This document shows positions 50,222 through 57,960 of a stretch of DNA of 64,000 nucleotides, piece by piece. Source of the DNA: Lachnospiraceae bacterium (GTDB lineage: Bacteria; Bacillota; Clostridia; Lachnospirales; Lachnospiraceae); NCBI GenBank assembly GCA_017431515.1, contig JAFRKV010000040.1:1-64000 (forward strand). The letters run 5' to 3'. The translations under genes and the position numbers were made by a program. The notes beneath the pieces were generated by a model. It saw only the letters and a list, made by a program, of their open reading frames with translations. It was not told the DNA's origin and did no database searches. The first letter of the stretch is position 1. Each line of letters begins with the position of its first letter.

Positions 50222-51853
50222 CTATTTTTTAAACAACTTTCGAACCGCAAATATCGCAAGCGCAATAGAAAATACAATGCCAACCACCGAAACAAGCGGC
50301 ATGCCGTTCGGTGTTTTCGGTTGAATATCCACAAGAGACAGGAGGCACGACCCCAAAAACAAAACACAGGCCAGCGCCGCAATCACCACATAACGAAGGA
50401 AATTCCCCGCTTTTTCCATGGGCTCTTCGATTCCAGTCAGATCCAGCGTCAATTTTGCTTTTCCTTTTGCGAAGGTGGAAAGTGTATCGCTGATGAGACC
50501 GGGGATCTTTGCCACTTTCTTTCCGGCGTTCAGGATGCTCTTCCCGGCATCTGCCATCTTCTTTTCAAGATTAAAATCTTCTGCTGTCCGCTCCTTCATC
50601 TTGTTGGTGATCAGTTCCAGAAGGTCCAGTTCGGGACACATTTCCTCGATCACACCCTCAAGGGTGATAAGCGCCCGAACAAGCATGGTGTAATCACCGG
50701 GCAGCTTCACATAATTCCGTTCGGCTATTTTCGTGATCTCATCAAACAGCTCGGTGGTGTCCATATCGGCAACACTGGTGATATTTGGGTTTTGGGCATT
50801 CAGCTTGTCGGTAAACCGGTTTACATCCTCGAGGGCCTTATCCCGGTCCGTCCTTGCCGAAGCCGTTCCCATCCCGAGGATCCCGTCCACCATGCTCTCG
50901 TTATCTCCCACGAGGATGGCCAGGACGATCTTCGTGAGACTGTTGATATCCTGATCCGTGATGTGCCCGATCATCCCCAGGTCGATCCAGTAGGGGCGGC
51001 CGTTGCTGATCATCAGATTCCCCTGATGCGGGTCTCCATGAAAAGTTCCCACGTCAAAGACCTGATATAGGAAGTTCTCGCAGATCGCATGACCAATCTT
51101 ATTTAAGTCCAGTCCTTCTTCGATCATCCGGTCCTTATGAGCGATGGTATAGCCGTCCACACAGGTCATGGTAAAGATCTGCTCGGTGGTAAGCTCTTCG
51201 ATCACGGTAGGGCAACTGATCTTCGTCTCGTCCGGGATACAGTTCTCTTTGAAAAACCGGGTGTTTGCAGCCTCGATCCGAAAATCCAGTTCCTCATTGG
51301 TCACCTTTTCCAATTCTTCGATGACCTCTACCAGATCCACGAGTTCACTGCCGTCCTCATTCTGCGTTGTTGTCTTTTTGCGTCCGGCCAGTTCCTTAAG
51401 GAGCCCAAAGTCCTTTCGCATCATCTTCGCAATCTTCGGACGCTGTACCTTTACAACGACCTTTGTGCCATCCTTTAATACGGCGTAATGAGCCTGACCG
51501 ATGGAGGCGGAGCCTAAAGGCTCATCCCTGAACTCGCTGAAGATTTCATCGATCTTCTTTCCGGTTTCCTCTTCAATGACCTGTCGTGCAATTTCTGGCT
51601 CTAAAGGCCGCACATTCTGCCGCAGCTTCTCCAGTTCCTTACAGTATATTTCCGGAAGCACATCCGTACGGCTGGACATGATCTGGCCGATCTTTACATA
51701 GGTTGGGCCGAGATCCTCCAGTGTGGTTCTCATTTCTTCCGGAGTAAAGCCATTGGCATAGAAATTATGTGCGGCAAAAATGCTCAAGATCTCTGCACTG
51801 CGTTTTTTCTCTTTCCCGTTTTCCGATTTATGATCTGTCGCCACGATCTTCAC
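50222..51853 (-). CDS. UbiB/ABC1-family atypical kinase
   Basis: This 543-residue protein has the UbiB signature K-x-G-Q-x-x-S-x-R (residues 54-62, Y-V-K-I-G-Q-I-M-S-S-R), the Ala-rich nucleotide loop region G-S-A-S-I-G-Q-A-H, a catalytic H-G-D-P-H-Q-G-N-L and I-D-L-G-M-I-G metal motif, and two transmembrane helices at the C-terminus. Members affect isoprenoid-quinone or lipid homeostasis; most Clostridia lack ubiquinone, so the role here is unknown. It overlaps the HdeD-like gene by 26 bp. Confidence 0.9.
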   Translation of the reverse strand: MKIVATDHKSENGKEKKRSAEILSIFAAHNFYANGFTPEEMRTTLEDLGPTYVKIGQIMSSRTDVLPEIYCKELEKLRQNVRPLEPEIARQVIEEETGKKIDEIFSEFRDEPLGSASIGQAHYAVLKDGTKVVVKVQRPKIAKMMRKDFGLLKELAGRKKTTTQNEDGSELVDLVEVIEELEKVTNEELDFRIEAANTRFFKENCIPDETKISCPTVIEELTTEQIFTMTCVDGYTIAHKDRMIEEGLDLNKIGHAICENFLYQVFDVGTFHGDPHQGNLMISNGRPYWIDLGMIGHITDQDINSLTKIVLAILVGDNESMVDGILGMGTASARTDRDKALEDVNRFTDKLNAQNPNITSVADMDTTELFDEITKIAERNYVKLPGDYTMLVRALITLEGVIEEMCPELDLLELITNKMKERTAEDFNLEKKMADAGKSILNAGKKVAKIPGLISDTLSTFAKGKAKLTLDLTGIEEPMEKAGNFLRYVVIAALACVLFLGSCLLSLVDIQPKTPNGMPLVSVVGIVFSIALAIFAVRKLFKK

Positions 51854-52415
51854 CTCCCTTTGTATCCTCTGTTACGCTCTTTGGCCATGCCCAGATCAGG
51901 CGGATGATGCTGACAGCTGCCGAGAAAAATACCGCAATCCCGATGACCTTCGCCAGCATATCCGGTGTATTCCACCATGGATTGAAAAACAGAATGATCG
52001 CGCAGGCAATCAGAAGTATTGCCAGCAACGTAAACACCCACCAGCTCTTTTTTCCGGACCGCCTCGCGTAAGTAAGTGAATACCGAAGCGTAAGCACACC
52101 ATGTAATAGCAGCAGGAAACTCGAAAGCCAGGCAAGCGTCGTCATCACGTCATCCCGGAATATAAGCACACACAAACCGACAATCCCCAGAGCCAAAGCG
52201 ATGACGAGATTCATGTACTCGACCAGCATATTTTTGTTTGTGAAGAATTCAAGAAGCATCACAATACAAATGATGACCAGTCCGTATCCGAACGCCAGTA
52301 TCAGAGAATCGATGTAAGCAACCGGACAGATCAAAATGACGAGACCGAGTGCAATCAAAAGGATCGCACTGAGTAAAGTACCTCGTCTGATTTTGTCTAA
52401 AGATTCAAACAGCAT
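51828..52415 (-). CDS. HdeD/DUF308-family membrane protein
   Basis: This 195-residue protein has six hydrophobic helices in three hairpins of similar plan (L-L-S-A-I-L-L-I-A-L-G, V-I-A-L-A-L-G-I-V-G, L-L-A-I-L-L-I-A-C-A-I), the DUF308 repeat pattern. HdeD proteins are linked to acid or membrane stress in some bacteria. It overlaps the UbiB-type gene start, so the two are translationally coupled, and follows the P-type ATPase by 37 bp. Confidence 0.85.
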   Translation of the reverse strand: MLFESLDKIRRGTLLSAILLIALGLVILICPVAYIDSLILAFGYGLVIICIVMLLEFFTNKNMLVEYMNLVIALALGIVGLCVLIFRDDVMTTLAWLSSFLLLLHGVLTLRYSLTYARRSGKKSWWVFTLLAILLIACAIILFFNPWWNTPDMLAKVIGIAVFFSAAVSIIRLIWAWPKSVTEDTKGGEDRGDRS

Positions 52416-52452
52416 TCTTTCACCTCCATTTTTTCAAAACTGTTTTTTTGTA

Positions 52453-54852
52453 TCATGTTCCTTCCAGCTTCTTCTTCGAACTTTCCTCGATCTTATCCAA
52501 TATCCAGGTGAAAAACTTCGTCAGATAGCGCATGAGAGGCTCTGTCGCAAGGGCAAAGAGCACCATGAGCATCGCACATTGGGTATTGATGCTTGTGATC
52601 GCAAACCAGTGGCTGATGAAGAGCATGCAGAAAAGCCATCCTGCGATCAGTCCTATGAGCATGATCCAGTGATGCCGTTTCATGGGTCTGGCTATGATAT
52701 AGACGATCATGAATCCGACAATGGCCACCAGAATAGTGACGGACGTAGAGAGGCACTCCGTATCTACACCAAATTCCCTGCAGAAAACGACCAGACCGCT
52801 GACCACCAAAAAGTCCGTCAGACCCGCCGGCAGCGCTTTCAGGAGCACGTTCGTCATAAAATGACCGCGGATCCGTTCATGATTCGGCTCCAAAGCCAGC
52901 ACCAGCGACGGGATGCCGATGGTGAAAAGGCTGATCAGGCTGACCTGAGAAGGCTCCAGCGGGTAATCCAGCATCAGGATCACCGAGAACACCGCCAGCA
53001 GCAGGGAGAAAATGTTCTTCACAAGATATAATGCCGCGGAACGCTGAATGTTATTGACGACACGCCTGCCTTCTGACACCACCTCCGGCATTTTGGTAAA
53101 ATCGGAATCCAGCAGGACGAGCTGCGCCACTTGGGATGCCGCCTCGCTCCCGGAGGCCATGGCGACGCTGCAATCCGCTTCGCGGAGCGCCAGGATATCA
53201 TTCACACCGTCTCCTGTCATTGCCACTGTTCTTCCCTGCGCCTTCAGCGCTTTCACAAGGAGTTTCTTCTGCTCCGGCACCACCCGGCCGAACACGACAT
53301 ATTTCTTTGCCGCTTCAAAAATATCGCGTTTGCTCCGCAGCCTTCTGGCGTCCACATATTTTTCCGCGCCTTCAATTCCGGCGCGTTTTGCGGTTTCGGA
53401 AACGGTGATGGGGTTATCACCGGAGATCACCATTGTCTTCACGCCCTGCTCCGCGAAATAACGGAAGGTTTTTTCCGCCCCTTCCCGTACGGGGTTTTCC
53501 AGCAGGATCAGGGCTTCCGGAGTAACGTCAGCTGTCAGAGCTTTTCCATCCGGCTCTTTCAGATATTCTGCGAAGACTACCACACGGTAGCCCTTTGCTG
53601 CCTGCTCCTCAATCTCCTTCCGGTATTGATCGTACTGCGCTCTCAGAACGAACTCCGGTGCACCAAGCACATAATGTTTTCCTTGGAAGGATGCCCCGCT
53701 GTATTTGTATTGCGAAGAAAAAGAAACTACTTTCTCTGCTCTCGCGCCTGTTGGCGTGCGAAAAGCCTTTTGCAGCGCCTTCATGGTATCGTTGTCCTTT
53801 GTCATATTGGCGACGAAATCGCTGATCTTTGCACGCAAAGCATTCAGAGAGGCCTCGGGATCCTCTTTCCCGCTCTTCTCCTTCTCGTCATCCTTGCGCA
53901 ACGGGATCACATCCCGCACCACCATCACAGGCTCCGTGATGGTACCGGTCTTATCCACACAGAGCACATCCACCCGCGCCAGAGTCTCGATGCATTTCAT
54001 GTTATGCACGAGAACCTTTTTCCCCGCGAGGCGAGCGGCGCTGACCGCCAGCGACACGCTGGTCAGGAGATACAGACCCTCCGGGATCATCCCAATCAGA
54101 GCTGCGACCATATTGGAAATGCTGCTCTGAAACGTGCTGTGATTGTAGTGATAACTCTGGACAAACAGAGCGATACCGATGGGAATGATGATAATGCCAA
54201 GGATCAGGAGAAGACGGTCCATGGCCCGGATCATCTCCGACTGCTCTTCCTTCTTCTCCTTCGTGGCTTCCCGCATCAGTTTACTGATATAGGAGTTTTT
54301 GCCGACTTTCTCGACTTTGGCATAGCATTTACCGGAGACCAGAAAACTTCCGGAAAACAGTTTGTCTCCCGGTCCTTTTTCGATCTCGTCCGATTCGCCG
54401 GTCAGCAGGGATTCATTTGCCTGGGCCTTGCCTGAAAGCACGCTGCAATCCGCGGGCACCTGGTTGCCGCTGGATAAGAGGATCACATCATCCAGCACCA
54501 ATCTTTCCGAAATGATCTGCTGCTGTTTCCCGTCCCGCAGTACTGTCACTCTCGGCGCATTCAGAAGCGTCAATTTATCCAGTACCTTTTTCGCATGGAT
54601 CTCCTGGATGATACCGATCGCCGCATTTGCCAGAATAATGGGGAGAAACGTCATATCCCGGAATGAACCGGTAATGATCAGAAGAACCGCCAGAATGGCA
54701 AATATGAGGTTAAAGTAGGTCAGAAGGTTTTCTTTAACGATCTGCTTGACACTGCGTGTATCTGCAGTGACATTTTCATTTGTCTGGTGAAGGCGGATGC
54801 GGTGGTGCACCTCTTCCCGCGTCAGCCCCCGAATCTGTGTATCTGCTGTCAT
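52453..54852 (-). CDS. Cation-transporting P-type ATPase
   Basis: This 799-residue pump has the actuator motif L-T-G-E-S, transmembrane helix 4 with I-P-E-G-L, the phosphorylation site D-K-T-G-T near residue 300, and the hinge T-G-D-G-V-N-D near residue 545. The I-P-E-G-L sequence and ten-helix plan place it among P2/P3-like cation pumps; CtpE-like Ca2+ transporters are the closest type I recall, but the ion is uncertain. It is followed by HdeD- and UbiB-type genes, suggesting a membrane-stress or ion-homeostasis operon. Confidence 0.9.
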   Translation of the reverse strand: MTADTQIRGLTREEVHHRIRLHQTNENVTADTRSVKQIVKENLLTYFNLIFAILAVLLIITGSFRDMTFLPIILANAAIGIIQEIHAKKVLDKLTLLNAPRVTVLRDGKQQQIISERLVLDDVILLSSGNQVPADCSVLSGKAQANESLLTGESDEIEKGPGDKLFSGSFLVSGKCYAKVEKVGKNSYISKLMREATKEKKEEQSEMIRAMDRLLLILGIIIIPIGIALFVQSYHYNHSTFQSSISNMVAALIGMIPEGLYLLTSVSLAVSAARLAGKKVLVHNMKCIETLARVDVLCVDKTGTITEPVMVVRDVIPLRKDDEKEKSGKEDPEASLNALRAKISDFVANMTKDNDTMKALQKAFRTPTGARAEKVVSFSSQYKYSGASFQGKHYVLGAPEFVLRAQYDQYRKEIEEQAAKGYRVVVFAEYLKEPDGKALTADVTPEALILLENPVREGAEKTFRYFAEQGVKTMVISGDNPITVSETAKRAGIEGAEKYVDARRLRSKRDIFEAAKKYVVFGRVVPEQKKLLVKALKAQGRTVAMTGDGVNDILALREADCSVAMASGSEAASQVAQLVLLDSDFTKMPEVVSEGRRVVNNIQRSAALYLVKNIFSLLLAVFSVILMLDYPLEPSQVSLISLFTIGIPSLVLALEPNHERIRGHFMTNVLLKALPAGLTDFLVVSGLVVFCREFGVDTECLSTSVTILVAIVGFMIVYIIARPMKRHHWIMLIGLIAGWLFCMLFISHWFAITSINTQCAMLMVLFALATEPLMRYLTKFFTWILDKIEESSKKKLEGT

Positions 54853-54971
54853 ACTATCACTTTAGCCGTTTCTGCCTGATTTGGCAAATGCAACAAACCG
54901 GGTGCAATCTGAACTCTTTTCTGGTATGATAGAATTCATAAAATTGACTGTATGCATTGGAGGGAATCGAT

Positions 54972-55127
54972 ATGAAGAAAAAAGCGGTCCTTATCGTTTT
55001 TCTGATTATGATCGGAGTATGTCTTTACGTGCATCGTAGAGTGATCAAGGCCTTGCTGGGACTGGGAGAGATGCCGAAGGCGCCATCATGGCATTGCTGG
55101 GTGAGCCCTGAAAAGCGAAGAGCATGA
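54972..55127 (+). CDS. 51-residue membrane peptide coupled to flavoprotein
   Basis: This short frame begins M-K-K-K-A-V-L-I-V-F-L-I-M-I-G-V, a single N-terminal helix, then has a basic segment and an aromatic tail with W-H-C-W-V. GGAGG lies 8 bp before the ATG. Its TGA overlaps the ATG of the next gene (ATGA), so the two are translationally coupled. I do not recognise the family; it may anchor the flavoprotein at the membrane. Confidence 0.65.
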   Translation: MKKKAVLIVFLIMIGVCLYVHRRVIKALLGLGEMPKAPSWHCWVSPEKRRA

Positions 55128-55840
55128 CAATTACAGTCATAAACGGCACTGAGAAACAGGGAGTGACGTTCCGTCTAAAGGAGATCTTCCTCGATCAATA
55201 CAGAGATGATGCCGAGATAACGGAGTTTTTTCTTCCAAGGGACTGCCCGGGCTGCTGCGCGGGCTGCACCGTATGCTTTTTGAAAGACGAGCATCTGTGC
55301 AAGGACGCAGAATATGTGCAAAAGATAGAAAAGGCGATGCTTGAAGCGGATCTTCTTGTGTTTACTTCGCCTGCATACGTTTTCCACACGACAGGCGCTA
55401 TGAAAATGATGCTGGATCATTTCGGATACCGATGGATGCCGCATCGCCCTGCAAAAGAGATGTTTGGCAAACGCGCCGTGATCATCACACAGTGTCTCGG
55501 AGCCGGAGGGAAGTCAGCCGCAAAGGATATCAAGGACAGCCTTTCCTGGTGGGGAATCAGCAAGATCAAAGTGTGCAGTTTCAAATTAATGAGCGAGATA
55601 CACTGGGAAAAGATCCCCAATCAAAAGAAAGCGGCAATGACGAAGAAACTCGTTAAGCTCGCAGAGCAGATGCATAGGATTGATTACGCAAAGCCGGCGC
55701 GCACCAGTTTTGGCTCAAAGATGAAGTTTTACATAGTGAGAATGCTCCAGACAAAACTCGGCAAGGATGACCCGGAATACACCGACTACAAGTATTGGAA
55801 AACCAACGGCTGGATCGACTCGGTAAGACCATGGAAATAG
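55124..55840 (+). CDS. Flavodoxin-like NAD(P)H-dependent oxidoreductase
   Basis: This 238-residue protein has the flavodoxin/FMN-reductase start T-I-T-V-I-N-G-T, a cysteine cluster C-P-G-C-C-A-G-C-T-V-C (residues about 43-53) followed by another Cys, and F-T-S-P-A-Y-V-F near residue 86 for FMN binding. The cysteines resemble those of iron-sulfur flavoproteins of anaerobes. Its partner and substrate are unknown. It is coupled to the upstream 51-residue peptide and followed by the small protein at 55890. Confidence 0.85.
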   Translation: MTITVINGTEKQGVTFRLKEIFLDQYRDDAEITEFFLPRDCPGCCAGCTVCFLKDEHLCKDAEYVQKIEKAMLEADLLVFTSPAYVFHTTGAMKMMLDHFGYRWMPHRPAKEMFGKRAVIITQCLGAGGKSAAKDIKDSLSWWGISKIKVCSFKLMSEIHWEKIPNQKKAAMTKKLVKLAEQMHRIDYAKPARTSFGSKMKFYIVRMLQTKLGKDDPEYTDYKYWKTNGWIDSVRPWK

Positions 55841-55889
55841 TGCTATCAAGACAACCATTTCATCACAGATGAAGAGAAAGGAGCTCACA

Positions 55890-56114
55890 ATGGATATTAA
55901 GGCAAAGATTGAGGAAATCGTAAAAAAGATCAAAGATGACCCGGGTTTTATGAAGACTTTTCAGGACAATCCCGAAAAAGCCATTGAGTCCGCAGCAGGG
56001 ATCGACATCCCGGACGGCATGCTGGATCAGGTGGTAAACGGTGTAAAGGCAAAGCTGACAGCAGATAAAGTCGGCGGCGCTGTGGATTCCCTCAAAAAAA
56101 TGTTCGGACAATAA
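55890..56114 (+). CDS. Small acidic helical protein, Nif11/NHLP-leader-like
   Basis: This 74-residue protein begins M-D-I-K-A-K-I-E-E-I-V-K-K-I and contains F-Q-D-N-P-E-K-A-I-E near residue 30 and G-I-D-I-P-D-G-M near residue 44. This phrase order (D-N-P-x-x-A, then G-I-D-I-P) resembles leader regions of Nif11/NHLP precursor peptides, but no modifying enzyme, exporter or double-Gly core is nearby, so a peptide precursor role is not supported. Similar short proteins of unknown role are common in Clostridia. AAAGGAG lies 7 bp before the ATG at 55890, and a strong terminator follows. Confidence 0.75.
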   Translation: MDIKAKIEEIVKKIKDDPGFMKTFQDNPEKAIESAAGIDIPDGMLDQVVNGVKAKLTADKVGGAVDSLKKMFGQ

Positions 56115-56122
56115 ACGGAGAA

Positions 56123-56149
56123 GGCGGAGCAGATGCTCCGCCTTTTTTT
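56123..56149 (+). terminator. Terminator after the small helical protein gene
   Basis: GGCGGAGC / GCTCCGCC (56123-56130 with 56135-56142) forms a perfect 8-bp stem with loop AGAT, followed by seven T. The same 20-bp hairpin recurs on the minus strand at 57385-57404. Confidence 0.92.
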
Positions 56150-56151
56150 GA

Positions 56152-56190
56152 GAATATATCATCTGCTTGCCCGCATCATAGAAACGGCCA
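56152..56190 (-). pseudogene. Fragment duplicated from the lipoprotein gene
   Basis: On the minus strand about 30 bp read F-Y-D-A-G-K-Q-M-I-Y-S, almost identical in DNA to the part of the lipoprotein gene at about 57500-57535 that encodes F-Y-D-A-D-K-Q-M-M-Y-S. It ends directly at the terminator. This suggests a local duplication followed by deletion. Confidence 0.55.
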
Positions 56191-56227
56191 CGATTTTCGC
56201 GTATGAAGCACATAAATCAGCGCTTCT

Positions 56228-57259
56228 CTAATCGGCTTCCAGCACGAACTCCCTAAATCTGGGGAGCGTGAAGGAAAGATAACCGTATTGCATGCTCCTT
56301 GCAATTCCCTTTTTCAGCAGGCGTTTTCTGTATACGGAAAACTTCTCTGAGGAAATATCCATTGTTTTCCGGATAGATTCCACTTTAGAGTCCTTGCTTA
56401 ACGCCATGGCCATTACAGCTTCCCTATCATTTCCGGACAATTCCGACCAGATCTTTTCATACACATACTCTCTGAGATATGCATCGAATTCCTCAAGAAC
56501 CATCTTGTATGAGCATTGTTTCTTGTAGCAAAGATATCCCAAAACCTGATAGGCATATGAATACCCTTTCACCAATTCAGCCATTTCGGCAGCTTCCTGA
56601 TCCGAAATATCGAATACTTTTTTATATTGCTTAGCTACAAGAGTATCATTCAACGGTGTCATCTCAAATTTGGGCGCTCTGTAAAGGAATGTAAGGGTTT
56701 TTTCGTTTTGCAGTTCATAGATATTCTCATATAAGCCTGTCATCAAAAGAAATACATTGTAGTTTTTTCGAAGGAAAATCTGGAACTGGCTTGAAAACTC
56801 TCTTACATATTGATTTGATACTGCTTCGTCCAAGGAAAGAAGAATCTTTTTTTCTTTTTTTGTAAGATGCTGAAGCATTCTGTCAAGCGCCACTACGACG
56901 TCGGTTATGGGAGGTTCCGAATCAATTTCTACTCCAACACCAAGTACAGACAGATTGATTTTTGCATCTTTGAAAATCTGGAGAAGCTCTTTTCTGTTGC
57001 TGAGCTCAGCAGCTAATGCATGCAGCATATCCCGTTCCGGATTCAGTTCGGTCACAATCCATCCTTTTTCCGCTTTGATCCTATTTGAGATTTCAGTCAT
57101 TAGCACTGTTTTTCCGGAACCCCTGACTCCTGTGATCATACAAACTTGGAATTCGGGGTTTTCAGCTGTGAAACCATCCGTAATTTCATCCAGCATCCTA
57201 TCCCTGCTGATAACGTTTACAGGTTCCTTACCGAAAGTAAGAGAAAATGGATTGCGCAT
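56228..57259 (-). CDS. AAA ATPase of archaeal Orc1/Cdc6-like type
   Basis: This 343-residue protein has Walker A G-V-R-G-S-G-K-T near residue 45, Walker B I-L-L-S-L-D-E-A near residue 140, a sensor region F-L-L-M-T-G-L-Y and a C-terminal winged-helix segment (about 265-335; I-R-K-T-M-D-I-S-S-E-K-F). The order ATPase then winged helix is that of STAND/Orc-like proteins. The upstream region has six TTTTATAAC boxes (57272-57348), a possible binding array for the protein itself. AT-rich base use differs from the core, suggesting acquisition. A function cannot be assigned. Confidence 0.82.
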   Translation of the reverse strand: MRNPFSLTFGKEPVNVISRDRMLDEITDGFTAENPEFQVCMITGVRGSGKTVLMTEISNRIKAEKGWIVTELNPERDMLHALAAELSNRKELLQIFKDAKINLSVLGVGVEIDSEPPITDVVVALDRMLQHLTKKEKKILLSLDEAVSNQYVREFSSQFQIFLRKNYNVFLLMTGLYENIYELQNEKTLTFLYRAPKFEMTPLNDTLVAKQYKKVFDISDQEAAEMAELVKGYSYAYQVLGYLCYKKQCSYKMVLEEFDAYLREYVYEKIWSELSGNDREAVMAMALSKDSKVESIRKTMDISSEKFSVYRKRLLKKGIARSMQYGYLSFTLPRFREFVLEAD

Positions 57260-57271
57260 CTTTTGTACTCC

Positions 57272-57348
57272 TTTTATAACCTTTTATAACTTGCTTTCGT
57301 TTTTATAACCTTTTATAACTCTCTGTAAATTTTATAACTTTTTATAAC
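57272..57348. repeat. Array of six TTTTATAAC boxes with 29-bp period
   Basis: TTTTATAAC begins at 57272, 57282, 57301, 57311, 57330 and 57340. The boxes form three pairs; within a pair the spacing is 10 bp, and the pairs repeat every 29 bp. The array fills the region between the ATPase start and the next terminator, so it is likely the operator or binding site for that protein. Confidence 0.9.
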
Positions 57349-57379
57349 TTTGTCAACCGCTCGAGGATCATTTCAACCG

Positions 57380-57404
57380 AAAAAGGCGGAGCATCTGCTC
57401 CGCC
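57380..57404 (-). terminator. Terminator of the lipoprotein gene
   Basis: On the minus strand GGCGGAGC / GCTCCGCC around AGAT is followed by five T. The 20-bp hairpin is the same as that at 56123-56142. Confidence 0.9.
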
Positions 57405-57428
57405 TTACTTTAATAAGAAATATACGGT

Positions 57429-57950
57429 TTACTGAAATACCATATCAGCGACTGCTACCAGGTCGAATCCGTCCAGATCCGGCGCGACTGCGGAGATGGA
57501 ATACATCATCTGCTTGTCCGCATCATAGAACAGGACGTTGTCCGCATCCTCTTCTTCATCGGAAATAGCGCGGCGTACCTGTGCGTCCAGGCCATTGACC
57601 TGATCGACGCCTTCTGCGTCCCAGGTATAATACATCCCGGAAATATCCGTAAATTCTGTTGCCGGCTCCATTCTGGCGCAATAGGATACGCCGTCAAGGT
57701 CAAACTGCACTTCCGCCAGTTTCGCCGATTCCATGATCCCGTATACCACATTTTCGGCGCCTTCCGGAACGGTGAAGGATTCATTTACCATTTTCTGCAC
57801 ATCCTCCGGGGATACCTCATACTGCCAGGGATTTGCCATCCCTGCCATTGGTTCAGCCTGTGCATTACTCTTCCCGGCGCAGCCCGTCAGGGAAAATGCG
57901 GTCATAGTAATAAGCATCATCGTTGTTACGATCAGCGTTTTTTTCATCAT
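57429..57950 (-). CDS. Secreted lipoprotein
   Basis: This 173-residue protein has a signal peptide with lipobox L-T-G-C (Cys at residue 24) and a compact mature domain with alternating strands, including V-S-Y-C-A-R-M-E-P and N-V-L-F-Y-D-A-D-K. I do not recognise its family. AAGGAGA lies just before the double ATG start. It is 10 bp downstream of the M13 peptidase gene and probably cotranscribed, so both would be surface lipoproteins. Part of the gene is duplicated at 56152-56190. Confidence 0.8.
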   Translation of the reverse strand: MMKKTLIVTTMMLITMTAFSLTGCAGKSNAQAEPMAGMANPWQYEVSPEDVQKMVNESFTVPEGAENVVYGIMESAKLAEVQFDLDGVSYCARMEPATEFTDISGMYYTWDAEGVDQVNGLDAQVRRAISDEEEDADNVLFYDADKQMMYSISAVAPDLDGFDLVAVADMVFQ

Positions 57951-57960
57951 TGTCTCCTTT

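Noticed and set aside
55890-56114. Confident call as a RiPP precursor
   Set aside because: There is leader-like wording in the sequence but no double-Gly cleavage site with a core peptide and no modification or export genes nearby.
55863-56213. 116-codon minus-strand frame opposite the small helical protein
   Set aside because: It is antisense to a gene with a good ribosome site and terminator; its recognisable part is the duplicated lipoprotein fragment only.
57272-57348. CRISPR array
   Set aside because: The repeats are 9-bp boxes with 29-bp period and only three units, without variable spacers of CRISPR length or cas genes.
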